Positions 13,467-26,213 of a stretch of DNA of 64,000 bases are shown piece by piece. Numbering within the stretch: the first letter of the stretch is position 1; every line of letters begins with the position of its first letter. Under the pieces are notes generated by a model that saw only the letters and a list, made by a program, of their open reading frames with translations, was not told where the DNA came from and searched no databases. The position numbers were made by a program, and so were the translations under genes. The stretch is from Solea solea (taxonomy: Eukaryota > Chordata > Actinopteri > Pleuronectiformes > Soleidae): NCBI RefSeq assembly GCF_958295425.1, contig NC_081136.1, positions 28,882,077-28,946,076 of the forward strand, written 5' to 3'.

Positions 13467-15887
13467 AAAAAACTCCCTTGTGGTGAAAGTGAAGTGCACA
13501 CAAAGGACAGGATACAGTACAGCACTGGTGCAGCACACAGTCCACCAATGACTGAGCCAAGCACAAGTACATTACCTGGAACCATATTGGACTATTACAC
13601 TCACACATACAGCTTTTCAAAATTCAACAAAAGCCTGGTCTGGCTAATATCTATTCAGTGTCCATTTCAAAGAAACACAGATTCGAGCGGTTCTGTGTTT
13701 GTGTGTGTTGGGGTGGATTATAATAGCCTATCTCACTGGGAGCCATTGGCCTCTCCTCTTTTGCCTCAAACTCCAAAACAACACTCAGACCCACTCGAGA
13801 AAACTCTGGACTTGGATGAGCTTTGCCTCTGGCACGGAGTCATCGGCACAAGAATCTGGCAGCCCTCCAAAGACAATATTTGTCAGAGTAGCCTTGTTTA
13901 AAAAAAAAAAAAAAAAAAGAAAGAAAGAAAGAGAAAAAATCACTGTTTATTACATTCTGCAGCTTCTACTTTTTTTTCCACCAGTTTGAGATTTAACCTT
14001 AAGATTCTGTTGAAAAAAGGTCTTTCATGTTTTTATTTGCCCTAAATGTTCAAAGTGTATAGTAAGTGTTTTTAATCAGGCTGCACAGCTGCACAAATGG
14101 AATAAAAAAAAAAAATCCATCATGTGGTTCAAATATTTTTTTTTGTCTGTACTCTTTTGAGTTTTCATTTTGCATGTCAGTGTCAGTGTCAGTGTCAGTG
14201 CAATCTGGATTTGAGAACAATTATGGGCCACGCTGAAAAGATTAACATCTCCCCCAGTTCTAAATTCTTACTCCTCTTCTGACAAACATCTGCAGCTGCA
14301 GGTTTCGATTGCACCTCTCAAGTTACTGTAATTCGTTAAGAGCAATTTGTATTTTAAATCAAATTCATACAATATACATGTGCAAGGGTGTTCTGCAAGC
14401 GAGTACCATCATGGAAAATGAGGCACAAGCTGCCAAATGTGCCGCACAAATTTTTGTCAGTGCAGGTAATTGCTCTTATTTCATTTTCAGTCTTGACTGA
14501 GTGGTCACAAAGCAACTTCCCGGGAAGTGTAACAAGCCTTTTAAGTGAGTACTTTCTGCAACGGACTAAATGTGCACAGTGTTTAGAGCTGTCAACTTCC
14601 TGCACCTGCACGCTCGGCATATGGCAGAAGTCTGGACCTCCCGTGATAAGTCAGTTGCAATATTGCAAAAAAAAAAAAAAAAAAAAAAAAGCTTCCCAGA
14701 AATGTGTGTGTGCATGTGTGCGTATGTGTGTGTGTTTGTGACTGCACTGAAACCACTTGACATGGTTGAACTAGTCATTTCAAGATTCTCACCACAAATT
14801 TCACTAGAAGTCTTGGCTGCTAAAAATTTGTAAAAATTTGCTGTAAAATTTGTCTGAAGATTAAGTTTAGATTAAAAATAACTAACAGGAAGACACTCTT
14901 GTTGCTTCTTCATTTTTTTAATTATTCTTTTTTTTTTTTTTTACCATTTTCACTGTTAAAGTCGACTGTAAGGGGCTCAGATTGTTATCTGTTCAGCATG
15001 AAGATCAGAGAGACGTGTGCGCCCTCACAATTCACTTGTAAGTTGCCAGTTTCGTCCTCTTAGTTGCAGCATGAACACACTGCGTGCATGGCAGGTGGCC
15101 ATGGCCCCGAGCTTCTGCACCATAAAGCAGTGGAATCCCCTCGTGTCCATTGTTTGAAAGCTCTCCCAGTGGCACACACAACCAGCGCTCCCAACAGTGC
15201 ACATTTGCAAATGTTCTGTGTAACGTTAATAGAAAACGAGTGCCGAGGACTCCCTTGAATGACTTTCCAGCACATTAAGGGCCAGGAAGCCGTTCATTTT
15301 AATGTCAGCGGTGTATTAGCACTGCTCTATAGTGTTTTGACTGTAACTATCCCAGCATTTACTCTAAATATACACACGGCATTCTTCTTCTGCCGAGCGT
15401 ATCTTTAAGGCATAGTTAAGTAATTACTGGAGATCTTAAAATAAACACATCCGGTGCACAGACGTGGTTTTGTTAACAGGACGACATTTACCGCCATTTC
15501 AAGGTTGTAGACGCAGCACTGAATAACACTTGAGCTGATTCCCGTGGGGAACATGACACATGAGCGCTCTCCAGGATGAGATGGAGTGCTGCTCGGGGGC
15601 ATCTGTCCTGCATCTCCCTGCTACAGCATCCTTCACAGTTCATGCTGTGAAGTTCCGTTCAAGAACGTTTCATTTTCAAGGCCCTGGTGTCCTGGTTACT
15701 TAAGCAGCCTGGCATGAATGGTATGTGACCGCTGTGCTGTGCATTTAAATCTGGCCTATGTCATGCCCTTCCATTTTCTCCTCTTCCTGTCTTATTATAG
15801 AGCATTCACTTGTTACAAGTGGCAAAAACAGTACAATAAGGCACAAATTTACCACTGTATGAAATGTGTTTGAAAGCAGTTTGTCTA

Positions 15888-15980
15888 CACTCACCGGCCA
15901 CTTTATTAGGTACACAGGACAGCTGATGAAATGGCAGGAGTCGCTGCTGTAGTCAAGATGAGAGATGATCTACCACATAT
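15888..15980. mobile_element. Truncated copy of the 'ttattaggta' element
   Basis: It begins cactcaccggccactttatt followed by aggtacac, the typical family end, then a short interior (gctgctgtagtc) before similarity fades. It is followed directly by another repeat fragment at 16005-16125. Confidence 0.65.
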
Positions 15981-16004
15981 TTTGGCTGTAACAATTGTGC
16001 ATTA

Positions 16005-16125
16005 GTATCGGCTCAGCTCGCTCGGAACCTCGGCAGAGCAGGGACTAAAAAAAAAAGTACCAGGTACTATCGCTAATGGAAAAGCAAAATGACCGTGCGG
16101 AACCGCGTAGTGGGAAAGTGGCATT
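16005..16125. repeat. Fragment of the 'gtaccaggtac' DNA element
   Basis: It contains cggctcagctcgctcggaac, agtaccaggtactatcgc and gtgcggaaccgcg, in reverse orientation relative to the relic at 12500-13110. Non-coding. Confidence 0.5.
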
Positions 16126-17545
16126 AGTTTGTACTAATATTGCTTTGATTCTGACTCTCTGGGCACCATTCATGGATGTACCAACGACGAGTCATGTGAC
16201 CAAAACACTGCCAGATACAACCATGTTGCTCGCATGGCTAAGATTTTTCTTTAAAAAGGAACCAAAAACCTCTCTGTTCGACTGACAAATGCAAATATGA
16301 CTGCCCCCTGGCTGCATAAGGTGTAATAACATTTATTATACAATACAGTGTAGTATTTCCATTAAATAAAGACTTTCATTGATGTCTGCAAAAGCCATTG
16401 TTTCCTCCGTCTGCACCCTCTGTAATTTCACTGTCTTGGTATTCAGCCTGGCATCCACTGCACTCAAGCCATCATCAAGGCCGACTCCCACAGTCTGGCA
16501 CCCGTCAAAGGTATTACAGTAACATCCTGCCCCCTCTTCACAAAGAATGCTTGTTTTGGCATATAGTTGGATGTGCTCTCCATGTGAGGCTTTAACACCC
16601 TGAGATGCTTCATTATCTGCAGCCATTATTGACTGTCAAAACACAAGAGGGGGGTTACGTTGCCAGACATCGAGCAGGACACTTGACACCACTTTAAATC
16701 TCCGCCTGCTTGAAATGCCAAACGCAAATAGGTGAAGCACAGAGAGAAAGACGGAGATTGTTGAAAAAGATGATGACTGATGACAATGGAGTGGTTCCAC
16801 AGCAGCAGCAGCAGCAGCAGCAGGAGTACCCATGCTGTTTGAGTGACTTCTTCATACAGCAACTTTGTCCCATGTATCACTTACAGAGGACTTTTCTTTT
16901 TTTTTTCAAGAAGAAAGACGCATCTTTGGTTTTTCCTCTAAAATCTGTTCTTGATTGGGTCCAGTTAATTTAACCTGATTTCCTCACATGTGCCTCGGGT
17001 CTTATTGGATCCTGCCTGCAATTAGCGAGCGGTGGAGTACGGGAAGGTGTGTGTCGTAAACAAATCACTAATTCTGATGGTAATCGCCCATGGTGCATTC
17101 TAGCATTAGTTCATTTTCCAAGTAAAAGCTCTGGCTTCCCCGGAAATCTTTCTTTACACCCGAAACAATGCAGCGGCGTTTCTTAAAACTCAATAACATG
17201 AAGCTCTTTGTTCTGAGAACAAGCTGATTGAGCTGAGGCAAACTATATTGTGACGGATTCATTTCTGTGAACTCTGTTCTCCCTTTGGGAGCAGTATAAG
17301 CACAGCTTAATGAGCTGTGCGATTTGGAGAGACAAGGTTACAGGCTTTACCTGTTACCACAGATGCCCCTGCAATGAACATCTGCATTTGATGACAATTA
17401 AAACATCTGTTTGTTGGGAAACAGCTGTATTGAATTTTTTTTTGGTCTGATTTGCATTGATATTTACATGGATATGTCGGGGGGGGTTTATGACTATCTG
17501 GGCCTTAGAGTAGTAGTCATGTAAAATCCTTTGTCCATATACATG

Positions 17546-17860
17546 CACTGGCCATTTTATTAGGTATACATGGCATCTGGTACAGTGGCAGTAGGAGTAG
17601 AACCTGGTTGGGTCTTCTGCTGCTGTAGCCCATGTGCTTTAAGGGTTTAAACCAATCAAACATTCGACATCAAAAGGCGTTTTCCCTCAGAGAACCGCCA
17701 CATACCAGTAGATCATAATTTTCTGAAATACTCACATCAGCCATTTGGACACAAACAACCCAACAATCATAGTCACTCATGTGACTCATGTCGACATAAT
17801 TCTAATGATTGGTTATGTGTTTTAACAGGCAGTTAAACAGGTGTACCTAATAAAGTGGCC
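17546..17860. mobile_element. Short terminal-inverted-repeat element ('ttattaggta' family), near complete
   Basis: It starts cactggccattttattaggt and ends gtgtacctaataaagtggcc, which are inverted with respect to each other. The interior contains gtcttctgctgctgtagccc and tctgaaatactca, phrases I recognise from a very common fish repeat. It is about 315 bp and non-coding. The superfamily is not certain. Confidence 0.7.
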
Positions 17861-20063
17861 CTTTCGTGCCCTGATGATCCCTTACTTGCTGGACTACAGA
17901 TTCTCCCCTGGTCCACCGAGTGACCAGATCTTCAAGATTTTAAGTCAAATCTGAAAGATTCACGTGTACACACACCTTGGCATCTTTTATTCCTGGAAAA
18001 ACATGACTGCACGAGCATGGAAACTGGAATGACTACAGCTGTTTTTACCTGGCAGCGTAATATTGTGGCCACATTAAAACACACAAGGACCCTCTTTAAT
18101 GTGATGCCACACACAGGAATGTAAGGCATATTTCAAATACAGAGAGCATAATTCATATGACTTGTTACTAGTTAAAACTTTGGTTTGAGAGCTGAAGCAA
18201 CACGCACTGTTTATTTCCCCATTTATTGACGTTCAAAGAGAGAATTATCCAGCCTTCTCATTAAATACCAAGACAGATATGAATGTCATTTACTGCACAC
18301 CTGCATTTGCCCTTTTTTAAGACTACATATCCTGCCTTAATGCATGCTACTTTGTCCTGTTTGTGCGTCTGTTTCTGTTGCATGCGCATTGCCTTAAATG
18401 TCATGGTCGTCATCGCCAGGTCAGGATGTGTTATGATTTCTTCTGACTGGAAACTGACTGGAAGGAGACCCTTCTCCGGAGGCAGAGCACTCATTGACCG
18501 ACAGCCAAAATGTATAAAAGGACACAGTCTGTGTTTATACAAGCGTTCGCATAAGACCAGTCCCAGACATACTTCTGAATGGGACTAAGTGACGGACGAA
18601 TCACACCTTTTTCCTTTCTGATGCGTCTAGTCGGATTCCCGGGACCGTACGCTGCAGACACCTGCCTCATTTCTCAGGAATTCAACTGTGCCTTTACTTA
18701 ATTATGTGTCGTTCTTTAACTTAAATTTTTTTTTGCATGAATTGATGAAGTTCCAGCAGAGTTTTGATTTAACTGGTGAGTTTCGACAACTAGACCACCC
18801 GCTCGCCGAGGGTTTATTTGACGTTTCAACACCTGATTGATTATAAAAGCTGCTAAAAATGTAAACTGCATTTTTTTGCAGGTCAAGCCAGGATTTTGTT
18901 GATTTTTTTGTTTTTTTTGCTCGCTACCGTTTCTCTCCTCGTGTCCTTTGATTTGGGAGCGAGGGGGAGAAAAGCGATGAGCACTTGGCTGCGCCACACT
19001 ACGGATCTATACTAATTGATAACATGTGTAGGAGGAGGTAACACGATACTGAGCTAGCGTACAACCCAAACACAGGCCACCTGCTGCGGTTTTGGGAGAG
19101 AGCTGAGTTTATCTCCTGCCACAGCGGAGGCCTGTCTGACTCAGACGGTTCAAATGAGGACAGCCTGGCCAGGGTCCACAAGTCAATCAATCAGCTTGTT
19201 CAAAGTCAAGTCCAATGTTGAAAAAAGGTTTGGCAAGAGTGGTGATGTTGCCTTTTCTGGAGCAAAAAAAAAAAACTTTTTAACTATCTCATTGTGTGCT
19301 GTTTGGCAAAGACAAAGTTTTACCTTTTTGCCATCATGGATATCTCATTTTGGAAAATGAAGGGTCAGATGTTCAGCGGTTATCGCAGCCAAATTGAATC
19401 ATATGTCATTCAGGAGATTTCATTAAACGTCTCTAGCCAGCGGTCTTTGGTCAAATACGAGCTTATGAGCTAAGTGCAATCACACCCTACTTTCCTTCAC
19501 GAAGCTATTTCCCCCCCCCTCTACAGACACATTTGTACATATCAACTCATAGCGTGCTGGAACATCCTAGGGAAAATGAGTTGAAACCTCTGCATTTTCT
19601 CCCAGACTCCCTCTGTGGTACAGAGAGAGACAGGCGTGAAGCGGCTGCCAGCTACCACACACACAACTGTGCTTGTCACTCCGAGGACACGGCACAGTCA
19701 GTGGCTTGGACAGTACACAGATAAGATAACACACAGTCCAACCACTTCCCCTTTTCCCACATTTGTCAAAATAAGGTCCTGCTACCTCACGTGAACTGTG
19801 CATTACAGTACAGTACATTATGTACACTGTGATGTATGTCATCAGCCAAAAATGGCAGTATTTGTTCCAGAAATGCGCATGTTACTAATTTAAGAACAGT
19901 CTTTAATAAACTTTCAGCAGGCAGGAATTCATTAAAGACATGCTTTCAAATGTGCAACTCAGCTGTCCACAGTGTTTTTTTCAGACACCTTGAGTGGATC
20001 ACAGTCTTTTTTCTGCACTTATCACACATTTCTTTGGGTGTTTTATTTACCTAACACATTTTC

Positions 20064-20345
20064 TGGTGAGGTCTTCTGCTGTGCTGAATAATCAGAGATG
20101 GTCTTGAAACCATTTGGCCATTCTCTTCTCACCTCTGACATCAATAAGACATCAGGAACTGCCGCTCACTGGATATGTTCTCTGTGTTGGACCATCCCCT
20201 GTGAACCCTTGAGATGGTTGTGCGTGAAAATCCAAGTAGGTCAGCAGTTTTTGAAATACTCAGAGCGGTTTGTCTGGCACCAACAAGCATGCAGCGTTCA
20301 AAGTCAACTGACTTTCTTTCCCATTCTGATACTTGGTTTGACTTT
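20064..20345. mobile_element. Interior of a 'ttattaggta' element
   Basis: Phrases such as ggtcttctgctg, ggccattctcttctcacctc, actgccgctcactggatatg, gagatggttgtgcgtgaaaa and gtctggcaccaacaagcatg match the body of this fish family. The terminal repeats are missing. The open frames across it are not genes. Confidence 0.65.
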
Positions 20346-20397
20346 CGACCGGGCGGCCGGTGCCGGTGCTCGCCTCAGTCCTACGCTGAGTCAAATT

Positions 20398-20439
20398 TTT
20401 AGCAATACAAAGCCACATTCAAATCAGTGAAGTATTCCT
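20398..20439. mobile_element. Terminal fragment of the same TTAA foldback family
   Basis: Blocks such as agcaatacaaagcc and caaatcagtgaagtattcct closely match the right end of the element at 62857-63231, and the match again ends against TTAA (20440-20443). Only one end is recognisable; the inner part has decayed. Confidence 0.6.
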
Positions 20440-21354
20440 TTAACTAGTTCCTAGAAAAAGAGATTCTACCTCATCAGGACAACTTGTGAGGACTACTGCA
20501 CCTGCAACACACACACACAGCTAATTCCTATATGTTTCACATATGGTTGGGATCTGTCGGTGCCAAACCTTAACACTTCTCTCCTCTCTCTGTTCTGAGC
20601 TCGTGAATACAGTACGTCACATACATTTTTACAATAATGGATTTTCAGTCAGTCTAAATCAAGTCACGTCACATCGAGGTTGTTAAAACCTATATTTGAG
20701 CCACAATAAAAGATTTAACACCGTCCACAATCTGCTGTGGTGGAAAAACCCTGTAACCCCGTAACCTTTTCCAGAACTTCCCAGCCGTGTGTCGGGCGAA
20801 AAGAACGCGGCGAAGACTGGCTAAAGTGGGAAATGAAGAGGACCTAAATAAAGCAGAAACATGTTGTTTGAAGATAATAAATTGGTCAGAAATCGTAATT
20901 ACACAGAATAAGTGGTATAACATTGGTCTTTTTCAAGTTTATTATGTGCTAGAATTAGCGCAGACAAGATGTAAAAGATGTAAACGTCCAAAGTGTAACA
21001 TCCTGAGTAGTTTCCTGTTTTATTTTGAAATAATTACCATTGCTTCTCGTTTCAGAGTCTGCTTCCTGTAAAGTTTCCCTCCTCTGTGATTACCTGCCCC
21101 GCCCTGATGTGTTTCACCTGTTAATCGTTATCCCTCCACCTGTGTATTTAGCCTCCATGTTTCCCGTTTCTGCTGACCAGTAAGTGTCCTTGTCATTATC
21201 TAAAGATTTGTTACTCGTAGCCTTTTGACCTCTTTTGTATGTTGTATATTTGTTGCCTTGTGCTTTTGGAAACCTGATTTTATTTGAGACCAGTGAAAGG
21301 CGTTTTTTCTTCTTGTTGAGTCCACATCCAGTGTTTGTTCAGCTTGTTACTTGC

Positions 21355-21840
21355 TACTTTAATCGAGCTAAGGCCGTAGTCCGACTAAGACAGGCAATTG
21401 GACAATTTGACGAGTCCGAGTATAAATGTGGAGGAGAAAATTGATTTATTGGCCGTGTGCGTCTGACTCCACCTCTGTAGGTGGTGCTGTACTCCAGTTA
21501 TCAGTTTCCTGTTGACCTTTACGTCACAGAAAAACATCTGAGGTGGATTGTGCTGTGGTTCTAAAGCATAAATGTCTTCTCTTCGTTCAAAAGTGCACGG
21601 GCCTCCTCCGTAGCTTCCGCTCTTGCCGACACCATCGTGTTTGTTCTTTTCCGGTAACAGTATTGCAGTTTATACGTCGTCTCCCTCTACTTCCGGGTGA
21701 AAGACCTGGTGCATGAGCGGAATGCCAAGTTTGACTCCCATCGGACTAAGCATACACATGCAGAAGTAATCGTACTATGAATCGCATTATGCAGATATGT
21801 TAGTCCGACTAAGCTTGATTTTAGTTGGACTAATGTGTCA
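21355..21840. repeat. Possible repeat with recurring 'tagtccgactaag' motif
   Basis: The word tagtccgactaag occurs near 21378 and again near 21803, with ttagttggactaatgtg at the right side. The interior is GC-richer and non-coding. It may be a transposon relic; weak. Confidence 0.35.
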
Positions 21841-24800
21841 ACATGACACTCGTGAAAAGAAACAGGTCATTTATACTCACTTTATCAGGTTCTGCTATGT
21901 ATTGCTCAATCGACATTGATTTTAAAGTGCCCAGAATATATAGTGTATTAGAATTTCTGCCAATAAATCATGCTAAATGTTATATGCTAGACTTTTTATT
22001 TATGTATTTTTATTTATTTATTTTTTTAAATAAGAACGCACATTAGTGAAGTGGTTGAGTGCCCTAGATGCAGGTAAGAGCACTCTTGCGACAATCAACG
22101 TGACCACTTAGAGATAAGCATTTCTGTTCCCCGGGAATAAATACACAGGGTGATGAATGGCTGAGTGACAGCTTAAAGACAGAGCCTATTTGTATGGGTG
22201 TACTTCCTCACGGCAACATTACTCACAGGCCGCGCATACAGTTGTCAGGCAATTTTGTCTCACTTTGCAAATACCGCCGTGCTCTGAACACACTCGCTGC
22301 ACTCTGCACGCCTGCACATCACAGCCCCCGAAACGCCCACAATTACGACAATTGACACCGGCCCAAAATATGAAATTACAGTCAACTTATCGCCGCAAGT
22401 GGAAAAACAATCGCTGATTTTCTTCCCAGACACACGCACTCAAACATGAGCCTGATGTTAATGCAAAAACCACGTGGTCCCGTACATTCCCCCCCCCCCC
22501 TTTTTTTTATAGCGAGCAGTAATTGTCACACATGCTGTTTTATGTCATGCTGGCCACTGTACTGTAAAAGTATAAGCGTGCTGGAGTGAGAGCCAGCACA
22601 GGTACGAGTGGATGACATTTCATCCAGTTTATCATGTTAGCAGATGGCAGACTTCACCATCCAGTGTCTTGTGATTGTCGGTGGAGGCTTGTCCAGACGT
22701 CACGAGACAGAATAATGTATTGCAGTCTATGTTGATTTGGGAAATCATTAACTGAACGCAGTGACCAGACTAGAAGTTGGGGTTTTTTTCTCACCCAAGG
22801 ATTGGCGAGATAAAGAAAAATAATCTTGGGATCCCTCATGTCATGGTCATGTTTGCGAAAACATTTTTATCTGGCAAAATAAAGGTCAAATAAAATCAAA
22901 ATATTATAAATAATTTGACTAGTTGTAACTATTTCAGATTATAAAGTGTAAAATGACATCATCATACCCTGCAGCCTCTCATAGTAGTATATCATGTGTA
23001 TATCCAACTGTGGAGTAAGGACTGAAAACATTTTCTTTTCAGACTTTTTCACTTTTTCCTGTGGGGTGACAAAGTCAGAAAAGTTATTTTTTCCTCACAG
23101 CTTTACATGCACTTTAATGAATATATCTAGAAACCTCACTAGAAACAGCTATTTGATGAATTGCAGATAGTGACAAACAAAACAGCAAAGGAAATGAAAT
23201 GGTATCATTTATTGTGGATTGCAAACAAAATAAAAACATGAGGAAAACCAGACAGAAAGTGAGATTTACAATGATATTGACACTTAAGATCATACTGCTC
23301 AAAAACATTCAGGTTCGCCACAAAAGCTGAGTTTTAGTTTCTCCAGCCAGAGGCAGGCCAATAAGTCCATGACCCAATTCTAACCAAGGCATACACCACT
23401 GTATCAAACTGGGCATGTGATAACGGACAGCCCATCGGTAAAGTCCCAGAAATAGCCGTCAGGGGACAAAGTTCAAATCAAATCCAAACACCACGGAGAG
23501 ATTGGAGAGTTTAGGACATGAGCAGAACCGATGAAATACGTGATTCACTCTTTCGTACGCACGTTTTTGGTCCCAAAAGAAAAGTGACAGAATCCATGAG
23601 ATACCACATTTCCCCACAGCTGTTCTCTTAAAACGGGCACAGTAAACAAGTGTGGGATTGGAGACGCAGCCGCCCAAATGTTCTGACTCAATCTTTTTAA
23701 TATCAGAGGGCATGTTGGAGTTGCGGGACTCAAGTGCACACATACAAACCACATGAAGAGATAGGAGTCCATGCACTGACACTTACACACCAGACCACCC
23801 TGTAACTCCTCTGACAAAGAATCCCCTGCGACCCGTCTACTGTATGTGTGCATGAATGTGTGACTGAGTGAGTGAGTGTGTGTGTGTGTGGTCAAGTCCA
23901 CTCCTGAGGCTCCAGACAGACTCGTCTCGCTCTCGCTCTCTCTCTCCACTCTCAGTGCAGCAGGAGACACAAAGTCAGACGGTGTAAGGTGAGATTAGAA
24001 GAAAATGTGGGGGAAAAAAAAAAAAAAATTATTAAAGGGTGTGGCCCTTTAAAAAGGCCCGCCTGAGCTGAATGGGTGGATGAGAGACAAAGGCCGAGGG
24101 AGAGAGAGAGAAACCCTTGTCATCATGCCATCACGCCATGACTAATGGTGGTGTAATAGTGGTGTGGATAAACTTGGACACATACAGCGGACCACATGCA
24201 GACAAGCCTGACTGACGCACCCTCAGGCCTGGAAAGCTCTGTGTGTGGCCTGACCCCCCCACCCCCCCAACCCCTCAACCACCCACTCTTCCATTATAAT
24301 TCTCTCTATATATATATATCCCTCTCTCTCTCTCTTTTTCACCAAATTTAAGGGAAACACTGGCCATGAAAAAAGGGTCAAACTTTCAACCCTCAATGGT
24401 TTTACTCTCCTCCTTTGAAACATGTTTCAGCAGCAGGGAATTAGGAAACCCTCCCCTCCTAATCCTATTTTTTCCTCGCCCTCTCTCTCTTCTCTGCTTC
24501 CTACCACTTTGCTTCAGTCTCCTGTCAAATTCATTTCTCCTTTCCTCTCTTCTCTCTCTCTCCACCTTTCCCCCCTGCCTCGTTATGCTCCCCATATGTT
24601 GGATGGCTCCTCCTCTGAAAAAGTGTATGTGTGTGGGGGGGTGTGGAAATGATTCAGTTTGCTGGCACGCATGGCAGAGCTGCAGCTGGACGATGCACCT
24701 GCAGCTTCCCAAAAACAAGCTGACGGTGCATGTACAGTCTGTGCGTGTGAATATGTGAGTGCTGCACATGTGTGTGCACAATGAAACTCCCGCTCTTTTC

Positions 24801-25245
24801 TACACGCTTCCACCCCCATGGCCTCATGTCAGGTATCAGCAAAAATATACACACAAGCATAATTTGTACATGAGCTTTTTAGTTTTCACTCAAGCTGCCA
24901 TTTTGTTTCAGAGATGTGTCAGGGAAAGTACAAAGAAGAAAGTCTTTAGCCAAAAAAAAAAAAAAGAGGCAGAAAATGACTTTTCATTTTGATTGATAGC
25001 AAGTGCCGGTTACTTGCCGCACCTCCCCGACTCCACAGATTACTCCATAAATCATGTAATTAGCAGAGGCGACTGCCAGCGAGATTCAAATACACGCTGA
25101 AATGAGGCTGTTAAACTCTTCTGATTTATTAATGTATTATTTCATTCATAATTAAATCTGTGGTTGGCTGTAATGGGCTTATCGTATGATCTCATTTCGG
25201 CTCAGAATATCCGAGTGCATGTGATCAGTGCAGCCTTGCTATAGG

Positions 25246-26213
25246 TTCTTGCCGGTGTAGTGCCGAAAAGAGACTGACGGGAACGTGCATCAGTTCAGAG
25301 GAAGTGAGCGTAGGTCTACTCGTAGATATAATATACGGGTCAGCAGGCAGGCGCAGCACCGAGAGAAATGTTTTTTTACTGTGCAATAGAAATGTCCTGT
25401 AGCCCAAGTGAAGAGGCTATGGAAAAAGAACGGCGCAGATAGAAAAAGTAACCTGATGTTTCCATAATGTAGGCTAGTTGTCAACAATTGATGAGGGTAG
25501 ATGCTTTACCTTGCCACTTTTATTGTTGTTGTTGTTGTTACCGTTGTTGCAATGTGATTTTACACCGCTTTGATCTATAAACAAAGTTATATTTCAATAC
25601 CTCAGTTTCAATGATTTTATGAAGATTAGGAAATAAATGCAGAAAACAATATAGAAAGTTTTAATGTCATATTAGATAGCAGTCATATAGAGGTGGGTAA
25701 TAACAAGTTACATTTACTTCATTACATTTACTTAAGTAACTTTTTTGATAACTTGTACTTTTAAGAGTATAATTATGAATACAATAATGCAGTATATATA
25801 GAACTGTAACTGTAACTGTAACGGATTGCCTTTTCATTCTGCATAACATTCTCTAACATTCGCAGAGTTATAGGGTGCAGTCAGTTGCCGAAGTGACTGC
25901 ACCCTATAACCCTTTATTGCAGGGAGTGATATTGACCAAATTCACTGTACATGCACCTGGTTTCCTCTACTGTTCATGCTGAAAAGACAGAGAATGTAAC
26001 CCCTACTAACCCAGAGTTATAGGGTGCAGTCACTATTTGGCAGGCCCTGCCAAAAAATGACTGCACCCTATAAGTCTTTATTGCAAGGAGTGATATTGAC
26101 CAAATTCACTGTACATGCACCTGGTTTCCTCTACGCTCACTTCCTCTGAACTGATGCGCGTTCCCGTTGGGGGCAGTCGTTTTTCGGCAAGCAGTCTCTT
26201 TTCGGCACTACAC
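25246..26213. repeat. Composite structure: inverted duplication with two hairpins and a direct duplication inside
   Basis: The left arm 25246-25312 recurs inverted at 26133-26213, where it carries an extra 24 bases that look like an internal tandem duplication. Inside, a 17-bp perfect hairpin (25867-25883 / 25894-25910) and a related hairpin (26016-26032 / 26057-26073, one terminal mismatch, with a further inner stem) are each followed by the same stretch of about 60 bp (25912-25972 and 26074-26133). No coding potential. It may be a non-autonomous transposon or a rearrangement product. Confidence 0.75.
25688..25775. repeat. Fragment of the 'aggtgggtaa ... acttgtacttttaag' repeat
   Basis: It starts gaggtgggtaataacaag and contains acttaagtaac and acttgtacttttaagag. 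Same family as 30300-30403, in opposite orientation, inside the composite region 25246-26213. Confidence 0.4.

Larger units (their letters stand above)
6000..15880. other. Gene-free flank, part 2
   Basis: Repeats listed separately (6125, 6515, 8877, 9012, 12500) plus microsatellites and A-runs at 13901-13919 and 14667-14690. No protein motif was recognised on either strand. Confidence 0.65.

Noticed and set aside
23545..24781. Several open frames of 100-140 codons on the minus strand
   Set aside because: Composed of translated CA and CT repeats (His-Thr and Ser-Leu strings); no conserved motif.
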